Made by a program: the position numbers and the translations under genes
The notes under the pieces: model-generated
The model's database searches: none
What the model saw: the letters and a program-made list of their open reading frames with translations, nothing else
What the model was told of the DNA's origin: nothing
Source: Gemmatimonadaceae bacterium
Lineage (GTDB): Bacteria > Gemmatimonadota > Gemmatimonadetes > Gemmatimonadales > Gemmatimonadaceae
NCBI GenBank assembly: GCA_013813715.1
Contig: JACCRF010000030.1
Span: 1-64,000, forward strand
Direction of reading: 5' to 3'
Length of the DNA: 64,000 nt
In this document: positions 9,474 through 17,700 of the stretch, one piece after another
How the letters are laid out: every line of letters starts with the position of its first letter
Numbering within the stretch: the stretch's first letter is position 1

Positions 9474-10643
9474 ATGACAACACACACCGACGCGCGCCCC
9501 GCGCTCACCACCCTCTCCGAAGAAGAGGAGATGTTCCGCGACGCCGTCGCGGCCTTCGCCGAAGAAGAGGTCCGCCCAATCGTCATGGAGATGGAGAAAG
9601 CGGTAAAGATTTCGCCCGCTCTCATCCCCAAGTATTTTGAGCTCGGGCTCATGGGCATAGAGGTGCCCGAAGAGTACGGAGGCGCAGGCGGATCTCTCTT
9701 CATGGTCACCCTCGCCGTCGAGGAGATCTCGAAAGTCGACGCGTCAGCCGCGATTCTCTGCGACGTCCAGAACACTCTCGTCAACTACCCGATCACCCGT
9801 TACGGCAGCGATGCGCAGAAGGCGAAATACCTGCCGATGCTCACGTCCGACACCGTGGGCGCATACGCACTTTCCGAGTCGGGCTCCGGCTCCGATGCAT
9901 TCGGACTCGCCGCCCGTGCTGAAAAGAAAGGCGACCGCTGGATCCTCAACGGTCGGAAGCTGTGGATCACCAACGGCGCGGAAGCCGGGATCTTCGTCAT
10001 CTTCGCCAACATGAACCCCGCCTCCGGTTACAAGGGAATCACCGCTTTCATTGTCGAGCGCGACTTCCCCGGCTTCAAGGTCGGCAAGAAGGAGGACAAG
10101 CTCGGCATTCGCGCATCGAGTACGGTCGAGCTCCTCCTCGACAATTGCGAAGTGCCCGACGAGAACGTGCTCGGCCCCGCCGGCCAGGGCTACAAGATCG
10201 CGATCGAGACGCTGAACGAGGGCCGCATCGGCATCGGGGCGCAGATGATCGGCGTCGCGCAGGGTGCATTGAACGCCACGGTGGAGTATCTCAACGAGCG
10301 CAAGCAGTTCGGCAAGCTGCTCTCCGAGTTCCAGGGCATCCAGTTCCAGGTCGCGCAGGCCGCGACCGATCTCGAAGCGGCGCGGCTCATGGTGTACAAC
10401 GCCTCCCGCCTCAGGGACGCCGGGCGCGACATCGCCCGGGAAGGTGCCATGGCGAAATTATTCGCCTCGCAGGTCTGCGAGCGGGTCACATCGCTGTGCG
10501 TCGAACTGTTCGGCGGCTACGGGTATACCAAGGACTACCCGGTGGAGAAGTTCTATCGCGACGCAAAGATCGGCGCGATCTATGAAGGCACATCGAACAT
10601 GCAGCTACAGACAATCGCCAAAGCCGTGCTGAAACCAACATGA
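9474..10643 (+). CDS. acyl-CoA dehydrogenase
   Basis: A 389-residue flavoenzyme that oxidises acyl-CoA to trans-2-enoyl-CoA and passes electrons to electron-transfer flavoprotein in fatty-acid or branched-chain amino-acid breakdown. Family signatures include the FAD-site stretch AYALSESGSGSDAF, LWITNGAEAG, and the C-terminal signature around FGGYGYTKDYPVEK. The catalytic base is the Glu in AIYEGTSN, near residue 370, as in short-chain (butyryl-CoA) enzymes. Full length for the family. Its stop overlaps the start of the peptidase gene by four bases (ATGA), so the two are translationally coupled, although the link between their functions is not obvious. Confidence 0.95.
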   Translation: MTTHTDARPALTTLSEEEEMFRDAVAAFAEEEVRPIVMEMEKAVKISPALIPKYFELGLMGIEVPEEYGGAGGSLFMVTLAVEEISKVDASAAILCDVQNTLVNYPITRYGSDAQKAKYLPMLTSDTVGAYALSESGSGSDAFGLAARAEKKGDRWILNGRKLWITNGAEAGIFVIFANMNPASGYKGITAFIVERDFPGFKVGKKEDKLGIRASSTVELLLDNCEVPDENVLGPAGQGYKIAIETLNEGRIGIGAQMIGVAQGALNATVEYLNERKQFGKLLSEFQGIQFQVAQAATDLEAARLMVYNASRLRDAGRDIAREGAMAKLFASQVCERVTSLCVELFGGYGYTKDYPVEKFYRDAKIGAIYEGTSNMQLQTIAKAVLKPT

Positions 10644-12145
10644 AAAAAACGACAAGGCAGTTCATCGCTCCGACGCTGCTGCTCCTCGCAACGGTAACAC
10701 CAGAGCTCGCCGCGCAGATCTCCGCCACCGAATACACGGCGAGACGCACCGCCCTCGCGCAAGGCATACCCAATGGCATTCTCGTCGCGCTCGGCTCACC
10801 TGCCCCATCAGAAGATTTTCTCTGGTTCTACCAGAACTCACCCTTCAAATATCTGACGGGGTTCGACGAGCCCGAAGCGGCACTCGTCATGGTCGTCCGC
10901 GACGGAGCCATCGCCGGCAAGCCGCTGATCTTCGTCCAGCCGAAGGACCCGTCGCGCGAAGTCTGGGAAGGCACACGCCTCGGAGTGGACGGCGCGCGCT
11001 CCGCATTCGGTTTCGACGCGCGCGTGAACACCACCCTGCCAGCCGTGATTGATTCGCTGCTCGGCTCGGGTGCCGGACGAACGCTTCACGTTGTCGGCGA
11101 CTACCGCCCCGACCGCGAGATACGGTCGCACGACGACCAGTTCGTGGCCGCCGTCGCCCGGCGAAACCCGGGTATCACAGTCCAGTCGGCAAACGCCAAG
11201 CTTAATACGGTGCGGGGCGTGAAGAGCGCCGTCGAACAGGACCTCCTCCGGAAGTCGATCGCGATCACGGTGGACGCCCACCGCGAGGCAATGCGGCTCG
11301 TCGAGCCCGGAATGAACGAGTTCGAGCTCCAGGCGCTCATCGAGTACACGTTCAGGCGGAATGGAGCAGACCGCCCAAGTTTTGTCTCGATCGTCGGCTC
11401 AGGGCCCAACTCGACGACGCTGCACTACGGCGCTGACGACCGCTTCATCGAGAACGGCGACGTCATCGTCATGGACATCGGCGCGTCATACCGGGGCTAT
11501 GCCGCCGACGTGACGCGCACCGTTCCGGCAAACGGCACCTTTACGCCCGCCCAGCGTGAGATCTACCAGGCAGTTCGCGATGCCCAGGCCGCCGCCGAGC
11601 GCGCGGCAGCGGTAAACGGACCTGCCGGCGTTCTGTCGGAGGTGGCGAGAGCGTCGCTCCGCACCTCGCTCGTGAAATTCGGTTTGATCGAATCGGCCGA
11701 CGCGACCTACGACTGCGATGCTGCGGCAAGTCGGCAGTGCACACAATTGTCGCTCTACTACATGCACGGACTCGGGCATGGCATCGGGCTCGACGTTCAC
11801 GACCCCGGATCAGCCACCGGCTCCGGGAATCTCGTCCCCGGCAGCGCATTCACTATCGAGCCCGGCATCTACGTTCGCGGGAATCTTCTCGACATCATCC
11901 CGCGCACGCCGCGCAACCAGGCGATGATAGGGAAGATCCGCCGCGCGGTCGAGAAGTACCGCAATATCGGCGTCCGGATCGAGGACGACTACATCGTGAC
12001 GCCGACCGCGGTCGAGTGGGTTTCGCGCGCGCCGCGCGAAATCGCGGAGATCGAAGCGATCATGCGCCAGCCGTGGACTGGGCCGGCGCCACGCGACCGG
12101 TCTAAGGTCGAGTGGTACCGTTCAACAGGCCGTCCCGCACCCTGA
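10640..12145 (+). CDS. secreted M24B aminopeptidase (Xaa-Pro aminopeptidase type)
   Basis: This 501-residue protein has an N-terminal signal peptide (about 1-25, ending PELAAQ), a creatinase-like N-domain, and a pita-bread metallopeptidase domain. The dinuclear metal ligands are visible in order: Asp in MDIGASYRGYAADVT (two Asp, about 278-289), His in HGLGHGIGLDVHD (about 375), Glu in FTIEPGIYV and Glu in GVRIEDDYIV. It should remove N-terminal residues before proline from peptides in the periplasm. It is translationally coupled to the upstream dehydrogenase. Its last 44 bases overlap the end of the convergent M61 peptidase gene. Confidence 0.93.
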   Translation: MKKTTRQFIAPTLLLLATVTPELAAQISATEYTARRTALAQGIPNGILVALGSPAPSEDFLWFYQNSPFKYLTGFDEPEAALVMVVRDGAIAGKPLIFVQPKDPSREVWEGTRLGVDGARSAFGFDARVNTTLPAVIDSLLGSGAGRTLHVVGDYRPDREIRSHDDQFVAAVARRNPGITVQSANAKLNTVRGVKSAVEQDLLRKSIAITVDAHREAMRLVEPGMNEFELQALIEYTFRRNGADRPSFVSIVGSGPNSTTLHYGADDRFIENGDVIVMDIGASYRGYAADVTRTVPANGTFTPAQREIYQAVRDAQAAAERAAAVNGPAGVLSEVARASLRTSLVKFGLIESADATYDCDAAASRQCTQLSLYYMHGLGHGIGLDVHDPGSATGSGNLVPGSAFTIEPGIYVRGNLLDIIPRTPRNQAMIGKIRRAVEKYRNIGVRIEDDYIVTPTAVEWVSRAPREIAEIEAIMRQPWTGPAPRDRSKVEWYRSTGRPAP

Positions 12146-13907
12146 CCGCCTTCGCGGAGGCGTCGGAGAGCTCGATAAGCCGGCGCCCCTCGGTAGTACT
12201 GAAGCGTGTCGGAGGATTTACCGTCAAACGCTCGGCACCACGTCTGATCTGGACGGCAATTGTGCCGGTGGGCGGAACGGCCGCGTATTTGTCGTTGAAC
12301 TTCTGCGAGAACGCGGGATCATCTACGTCGAGTCCGCCGATCGAAAGCAGATAATCGCCCAGCCTGATCCCCGCCGTGGCACCCGGCCCGCCAACCACGA
12401 CCTGCATCACCCTGGCACCCTTCTCATCCGCGGATACTGACACTCCGAGCGCTGGCAGCACAGTCCTTTCGGTAAGGAGACGCAGCCCGGCGAGAGGCAG
12501 CACACTGTCGTACGGAAATGCGTCGCGGCCGTCTATGTACCGCCGTTCGAACTCCGCGAACGATTTCCCGCCCGCCGCGCGCGACACCGACGCCCACCAG
12601 TCGGCGTTCGTGAGCCCGCGACCCTGCTTGTAAACGGTGTCATAGAGCTCGCGCATAACAGTATCGAGAGACCGTGCGTTGTCGCTGCCGTCGCGGATCA
12701 GGATGTCCAGCAACAGGCCGGCAAGCGATCCCTTGTCGTAATACAGATCATCCGTCCCGTCGACGGGATGAATCCACGCCGACAGCGACGCATCCTCGAG
12801 CGCGGTCGGAACCGTTTCCTCGACATCGTCTATCTTGCGATTCGTGGACGAGTAGAAGCCGCGGGGTGTGATAACCTTGGCACGCACCTCTGAAAGATCG
12901 GCGTAGTAATCCGTAATCCCTTCGCTGATCCAGAGCAGCGTCGTCGGCTGCTGCACATCGTACCGGTACGGAACCATCTCCGCGGGCCGTAGCCGCTTCA
13001 CGTTCCACGCATGAAATACTTCGTGAGCGTACAGGGACGAGAGCCCTGGATTGGCGACTACCGACGATGAAACGATCGTGAGGTGCGAATTCTGGTGCTC
13101 GAGCGCGGCCGCGCCGCCGAGCGCGAAATCGGCGTCCGCAACCTGGAGCATTGTGTACGTGTCCCACGGCACCTCGCCGAAGATCTCGACCTGACGTGGC
13201 ACGTACTTCGATGCATGCTCGAGTATCTGCGACCGGCGCGCCGGGGTGACGCTGCCGGCTGGATAGCTGGCGAAGCGGAACCACCGGTCGACTATCCGCA
13301 TGCTGTCGATGTCGAATCGGCCGACGAAGAACGGCATGTCGACGAGCTCGTGATAGCTTGATGCCGTGTACGTACGTGCCGCTGCCGCCGGAGTCATCCC
13401 CGTCGCGACTCGCCATGCGGGCTCGGTAAGGACGGTGACGGTTGACGCGAAACTGGCGCCCGCTCCCTCCGGATACATGAAAAGATTAGTGCCGTTGAAG
13501 AACGCGAAGTCGGACTTCGACCACGACATCGCGTTATCGAGCGAGTCAGCACGGTAATCGAACGTGACTGTCGCTTCCCCGCCCCGAGCGAGTGCAACGC
13601 GCCAGGTGTCGGGATCGACCTTGTCCCAGTCAAGCGAATCGTTCGCCATCCGCGCCGAAAAGTTCGTGACGAACCGTGCATAGTTGCCGAGCTCGTAGGC
13701 GCCGGGTGTCCATGACGGCAGGGAGAGCAGGACGTCGCCCGCCGCGGCCGCGCTGAACGACATCGAGACGATGATTTTGCGCGACTGGGCGTTCGCCGAG
13801 TCGAACGTGACTCGGTAGCGAATTCCGGTTACCGGGACGGAGAGGTGCTGCGAAGGTGGCGCAGCGAAGGCGATGCCGGCCGCGATCAGAAGTTGCAGAG
13901 AGTTCAC
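12102..13907 (-). CDS. secreted M61-family aminopeptidase with PDZ domain
   Basis: A 601-residue protein with a signal peptide (about 1-16). A beta-rich N-domain is followed by a gluzincin catalytic domain with the HExxH zinc motif in HEVFHAWNVKRLRP (about residue 293). The downstream segment around EGITDYYADL supplies the third-ligand Glu. A C-terminal PDZ-like domain (about 480-570, with LGDYLLSIGGLDVDDP) is usual for the M61 glycyl-aminopeptidase family. It probably trims peptides in the envelope. The 44-base tail-to-tail overlap with the M24 gene means mutations there alter both proteins. Confidence 0.92.
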   Translation of the reverse strand: MNSLQLLIAAGIAFAAPPSQHLSVPVTGIRYRVTFDSANAQSRKIIVSMSFSAAAAGDVLLSLPSWTPGAYELGNYARFVTNFSARMANDSLDWDKVDPDTWRVALARGGEATVTFDYRADSLDNAMSWSKSDFAFFNGTNLFMYPEGAGASFASTVTVLTEPAWRVATGMTPAAAARTYTASSYHELVDMPFFVGRFDIDSMRIVDRWFRFASYPAGSVTPARRSQILEHASKYVPRQVEIFGEVPWDTYTMLQVADADFALGGAAALEHQNSHLTIVSSSVVANPGLSSLYAHEVFHAWNVKRLRPAEMVPYRYDVQQPTTLLWISEGITDYYADLSEVRAKVITPRGFYSSTNRKIDDVEETVPTALEDASLSAWIHPVDGTDDLYYDKGSLAGLLLDILIRDGSDNARSLDTVMRELYDTVYKQGRGLTNADWWASVSRAAGGKSFAEFERRYIDGRDAFPYDSVLPLAGLRLLTERTVLPALGVSVSADEKGARVMQVVVGGPGATAGIRLGDYLLSIGGLDVDDPAFSQKFNDKYAAVPPTGTIAVQIRRGAERLTVNPPTRFSTTEGRRLIELSDASAKAVRVRDGLLNGTTRP

Positions 13908-13952
13908 GTTCGTTCGTTAGAGATTGGCAGATAGCGATGCTATTATACGCGA

Positions 13953-14814
13953 ATGTTCAATGACGATGCGATGACCTTCCTGAGGAACCTACTGGATACG
14001 CCCGGCCCGTCGGGCTTCGAGTCGGCTCCAGCGAAAATCTGGCGCGAGCAGGCTTCGCAGTTCGCCAAGGTTCGTGCGGACGTTGCGGGAAACAGCATCG
14101 CGGAAGTGAACCCCGGTGGGTCACCTACAATCATGCTCGCCGGCCACATCGACGAGATCGGCGTCATCGTCACCTACATCGACGACGAGGGCTACGCGTA
14201 CATCACCGGGATCGGTGGCTGGGATCCACAGGTGCTGGTCGCGCAGCGGATCAGGTTCATCGGCCGGCACGGCGACGTATTCGGCGTGGTGGGGAAGAAA
14301 CCGATCCACCTGATCAAGCAGGACGAGCGCGACAAGGCGGTGAAGATGACCGACCTGTGGGTGGACATCGGGGCAGCGTCGAAAACCGAGGCGGCGGTGC
14401 GGCAGTCTGCGCGACCTGCGTCAATCCAAAGATGGCGATCGTGGTGGATGTCACATTCGCCACCGATCACCCGCAGGTCGAGAAAAAGGAGCTCGGCGAA
14501 GCGAAACTCGGCGGCGGCCCGGTCTTCGCGCGCGGCTCGATAGTCTCACCGGTGGTCTTCGAACTGTTGAGAAAAACCGCGGAGGATTCGAAGATCGCGT
14601 ACGCGGTGCACGCCGCCGGCCGCGACACCAGTACTGACGCTGACGCAATCCACATCGCGCGCGAGGCATCGCGACTGCGCTGGTCTCGGTCCCCAACCGG
14701 TACATGCACTCTCCGAACGAGATGGTCTCGCTCGCCGACCTCGACAGCACCGCGACTCTTATCGCCGAGACCTGTCGCGCCGTGACCGACGAGACCGACT
14801 TTACCGCCAGATAG
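13953..14814 (+). pseudogene. M42 glutamyl-aminopeptidase-like gene with an internal deletion and frameshifts
   Basis: The first frame gives a normal M42 N-terminus: LLDTPGPSGFESAPAKIW, the metal-site His and Asp in AGHIDEIGVIV, and GVVGKKPIHLI, up to about residue 150. The text then jumps in another frame to ATCVNPKMAIVVDVTFATDH, which lies roughly 80-90 residues later in family members. The segment with the SLDNR motif and the catalytic Glu pair is missing. Near 14667 a missing G shifts the frame again. The last part (GIATALVSVPNRYMHSPNE to the TAG at 14812) is the normal C-terminus. The damage is too extensive for an active enzyme. Small TET-type aminopeptidases of about 350 residues are the intact form. 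Confidence 0.88.
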
Positions 14815-14823
14815 GACCGGTAC

Positions 14824-14864
14824 CCGGTGCGCGTTATCCGGTGCGCGTTATCCGGTGCGCGTTA
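14824..14864. repeat. three tandem 14-base repeats
   Basis: Three copies of TCCGGTGCGCGTTA (the first lacks its leading T) lie back to back in the gap behind the broken M42 gene. The left flank is CCGGTACCCGG. A related motif (GGGTACC repeated) sits behind the permease gene at about 26731-26755. Confidence 0.8.
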
Positions 14865-14974
14865 CCCGTCGTTCCCCCAGTTCATTCCCGTCCCTAATCC
14901 GTTCAATCCGTCAAATCGCTTTTCACCCTTCCGTCACAGATGCCCGTCGGGGCCCCACGTTATAGAATTCCCCC

Positions 14975-16264
14975 ATGATCCCAATTCGATTCCGCAGATC
15001 GGTCAAGCTTTGTCTGCTCAGCACACTGACCGCGTGCAGCGTCCGCGTCATGCCGGCCGGCGTCCCCACTCTCCCCGACTCGGCCATCATCCGCGGCCAC
15101 ATCGAATACCTGGCCAGCGACCGACTGGAGGGGCGTGGCACCGGTACGGCTGGCAATGACAGCGCTGCCGCCTACATCGCGAGACGGTTCCGCGAGCTTC
15201 AGCTCATCGCGCCCTTCCCGGGCTATTTCCAGCGCTTCGAGGCGCGCGGCGCGCAGGACGCCCACCTCGGTCGCACCACGCCGCGTGCGACGCAGAACGT
15301 GGTCGGGCTCCTCCGCGGGCGTGATCCCATTCTGCGCGACCAATACATCGTCGTAGGTGCTCACTTTGATCACCTCGGCCGAGCGCCCGAGTCATCGCTC
15401 GATCCCGGCGCGAGAGATGCGATCAGGAACGGCGCCGACGACAACGCCTCGGGCACCGCGGCCGTGCTCGAGCTCGCGAGACTGCTCGCGTCGCACCCGC
15501 TCCGCCGCTCCGTCCTGTTCGTCACGTTCAGCGGCGAGGAGCTCGGCCTGCTCGGTTCCCAGTTTTTCGTGGACAACCCGCCGGTCGCGCTCGACCGCGT
15601 CGTCGCCATGCTCAACTTCGACATGGTGGGCCGGCTAAAGGACGACAAACTGTTTGTATACGGAACCGCGACGGCGACCGAGCTGGTGGCCATTCTCGAC
15701 AGCGCCAACGCGGCCGGACAGCCACAGTTCAAGGTCACGGGAGGCGGTGACGGCTTCGGCTCATCCGATCACAGCTCGTTCTACGCGAAGGGCCTTCCCG
15801 TCCTTCACTTTTTCACCGATCTGCACGAGGACTACCACCGCGCGACCGACGACCCCGACAAAGTCAACGCGGCGGGTGCCGCGCGCGTTGTTGGCCTCGC
15901 GCTTCGTACCATTCGCGAAATCGGCAACCGCGATTCGCGGCTCACCTTCGTGCGAGCCTCCGCGCCACGTCAGGTATCCGGCACCCGCCAGGGCTCCGAC
16001 ACATACCTCGGGTCAATCCCCGATATGTCGGCGAGCAGTGAGGGCCTGCGCCTCACTGGCGTTCGCCCCGACAGCCCCGCGGACAAGGGCGGACTCAAGG
16101 CAGGGGATGTCATCGTCGAGTTCGGCGGCAAAGCGGTGAAGGACCTTTTCAGCTACAGCGATGCGCTCTACTCCCACAAACCGGGAGACACGGTCAAGAT
16201 CGCCGTCCTTCGCGAAGGCCAGCGGATGGATCTGACAGTCACGCTCGGCAGGCGCGGGCAATAA
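14975..16264 (+). CDS. M28 family metallopeptidase lipoprotein with PDZ domain
   Basis: A 429-residue protein with a lipoprotein signal (lipobox LTAC, about 17-20). The co-catalytic zinc ligands of M28 aminopeptidases appear in order: His in VGAHFDH (about 128), Asp in NGADDNASG (about 155), the Glu pair in SGEELGLLGS (about 188), Asp in NFDMVGR (about 215) and His in DLHEDYHRATD (about 283). A PDZ-like domain occupies about 330-425 (ADKGGLKAGDVIVEFGG). It probably degrades peptides at the outer face of a membrane. The ATG at 14975 was chosen for the signal peptide. It is followed by another peptidase gene on the same strand. Confidence 0.93.
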   Translation: MIPIRFRRSVKLCLLSTLTACSVRVMPAGVPTLPDSAIIRGHIEYLASDRLEGRGTGTAGNDSAAAYIARRFRELQLIAPFPGYFQRFEARGAQDAHLGRTTPRATQNVVGLLRGRDPILRDQYIVVGAHFDHLGRAPESSLDPGARDAIRNGADDNASGTAAVLELARLLASHPLRRSVLFVTFSGEELGLLGSQFFVDNPPVALDRVVAMLNFDMVGRLKDDKLFVYGTATATELVAILDSANAAGQPQFKVTGGGDGFGSSDHSSFYAKGLPVLHFFTDLHEDYHRATDDPDKVNAAGAARVVGLALRTIREIGNRDSRLTFVRASAPRQVSGTRQGSDTYLGSIPDMSASSEGLRLTGVRPDSPADKGGLKAGDVIVEFGGKAVKDLFSYSDALYSHKPGDTVKIAVLREGQRMDLTVTLGRRGQ

Positions 16265-16318
16265 GACGAGGCGCAGAACGCGCTTCGCGCGACGCAGAGA
16301 CGCTGGGACCCACCGCAC

Positions 16319-17206
16319 ATGCCTGAACCGATTCCTCCCCCCCGCGTTTCAGGGTTCACCAGAACCACTGCATCTCCGCTCTATTGGTGCGCGTATGGCC
16401 CCGAGGACGCGGAGAAGCTGCTCGTACTTCACGGCGGACCGGGCGCGCATCATGACTATCTGCTGCCGCAGATGCTCCACCTCGCGAAGTCCCACAACGT
16501 CATCTTCTACGACCAGCGCGGTGGTGGACGCTCGAAGTCGGGCTTGGGCGAGGCGATTACATGGCAGACAAGCGTCGCCGACCTGCATGCCGTCATCCGG
16601 GAGTTTTCGCTTGGGGCTCCTTCACTGGTCGGCTACTCGTTCGGCGGGATGCTCGCGCTCCTGTACACGATCTCAGCGATCCGTGACGGCACGTATTCGA
16701 CTCCCGCGCGGCTCGCGTTGATAGATCCCGCTGCCGTCACGAAGGAATACCGTCGGCAGTTCGAGCACGAGTTCGCCGCACGACAGAATGGGATGCAGAT
16801 CAGACAGCTCCGCGAGGAGCTCGCCGCATCCGACCTCCGCCAGCGTGATCCCGAAGCGTACAGACAACGCACGTTCGAGCTGGCTGTCGCTCCCTATTTC
16901 GCGGATCCGGCGAGAGCACGTGATCTCACGCCATTCCGGGTAAACGGACGGATTCAGGAGTCGGTGTGGGAAAGCCTGGGGGATGACTACGACATCCTGA
17001 AGGATCTGGCGCCACCCGGATTTCCCGTGCTGTTCGTTCATGGGCGTGACGATCCAATTCCCGCGGCGTCTTCCGAGCGGGCAGCAGGGGCGATGAACGC
17101 GAAACTCGTCCTGCTGGACGATTGCGGGCATGTTCCTTACGTTGAACAGCCGAGCCGATTGTTCGCGGCGCTGGACGAGTTCCTCGCCGCTTCCCGCCCC
17201 CAATGA
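16319..17206 (+). CDS. alpha/beta hydrolase, proline iminopeptidase-like (S33)
   Basis: A 295-residue alpha/beta hydrolase without a signal peptide. LHGGPGAHHDYLLP provides the oxyanion-hole HGGPG typical of S33 proline iminopeptidases. The nucleophile elbow is GYSFGG (Ser, about 103), the acid probably lies in HGRDDPIP, and the catalytic His is in DDCGHVPYVEQP near 275. It would release N-terminal proline from small peptides in the cytosol, complementing the secreted aminopeptidases nearby. Related esterases share the same motifs, so the substrate is an inference. The next gene starts 14 bases after its stop. Confidence 0.88.
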   Translation: MPEPIPPPRVSGFTRTTASPLYWCAYGPEDAEKLLVLHGGPGAHHDYLLPQMLHLAKSHNVIFYDQRGGGRSKSGLGEAITWQTSVADLHAVIREFSLGAPSLVGYSFGGMLALLYTISAIRDGTYSTPARLALIDPAAVTKEYRRQFEHEFAARQNGMQIRQLREELAASDLRQRDPEAYRQRTFELAVAPYFADPARARDLTPFRVNGRIQESVWESLGDDYDILKDLAPPGFPVLFVHGRDDPIPAASSERAAGAMNAKLVLLDDCGHVPYVEQPSRLFAALDEFLAASRPQ

Positions 17207-17219
17207 CCCGCGATCAGCG

Positions 17220-17669
17220 ATGTCAGACTTCGGAGTGATCCAGCAGCACCTGTCGACGATGGAGATGGACGGAGCTCCCACCGATGTCTCGGTCCGGATC
17301 GCGTACGACGGCATCGAGTACATTGGCCGACTTTTCTTCGCCGATCCCGCCACCGGAGAAGGAATCCCGGATCATGGGGCTATTCCCGGCCGCACCGCCG
17401 AGGAAGCGATTGGGCTCGCGCGCCGCCTCACGCTCGACGATCTCACCCGCCGCTACCACCGGGCGCGCGCCGACAAGCGGCGTTACACGTCGCTGCGTCG
17501 GGCAACCGACGACATGTTGATGAAGATCAAGTACATGAACCGCGTTTCCATCAACATGCAGAGCGGCATCCTCGACAGGGAAGGCGCGACACAGGAGATC
17601 GAGCTCATTCAGCGGCAGCTTCATGAGATGATAGACGGCCTTCCCGGCCACGCCGGCATGGAGGGATGA
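17220..17669 (+). CDS. conserved-looking hypothetical protein
   Basis: I do not recognise this 149-residue soluble protein. The N-terminal half looks like mixed alpha/beta (VSVRIAYDGIEYIGRLFFAD), followed by two long helices with many charged residues, one of them ending QEIELIQRQLHEMIDGL. This suggests a small oligomeric or coiled-coil protein. It starts 14 bases after the S33 hydrolase gene and ends 31 bases before the PolX gene, so it probably belongs to the same transcript. A longer frame to 17130 overlaps the hydrolase and is not needed. Confidence 0.6.
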   Translation: MSDFGVIQQHLSTMEMDGAPTDVSVRIAYDGIEYIGRLFFADPATGEGIPDHGAIPGRTAEEAIGLARRLTLDDLTRRYHRARADKRRYTSLRRATDDMLMKIKYMNRVSINMQSGILDREGATQEIELIQRQLHEMIDGLPGHAGMEG

Positions 17670-17700
17670 GCTAGCACACTTCGATCGATAGATTGCGGCC

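Noticed and set aside
9474-12145. A CRISPR array or phage attachment site near the repeats of the first 15 kb
   Set aside because: The repeats are few, have no spacers of constant length, and no cas or integrase gene is near.
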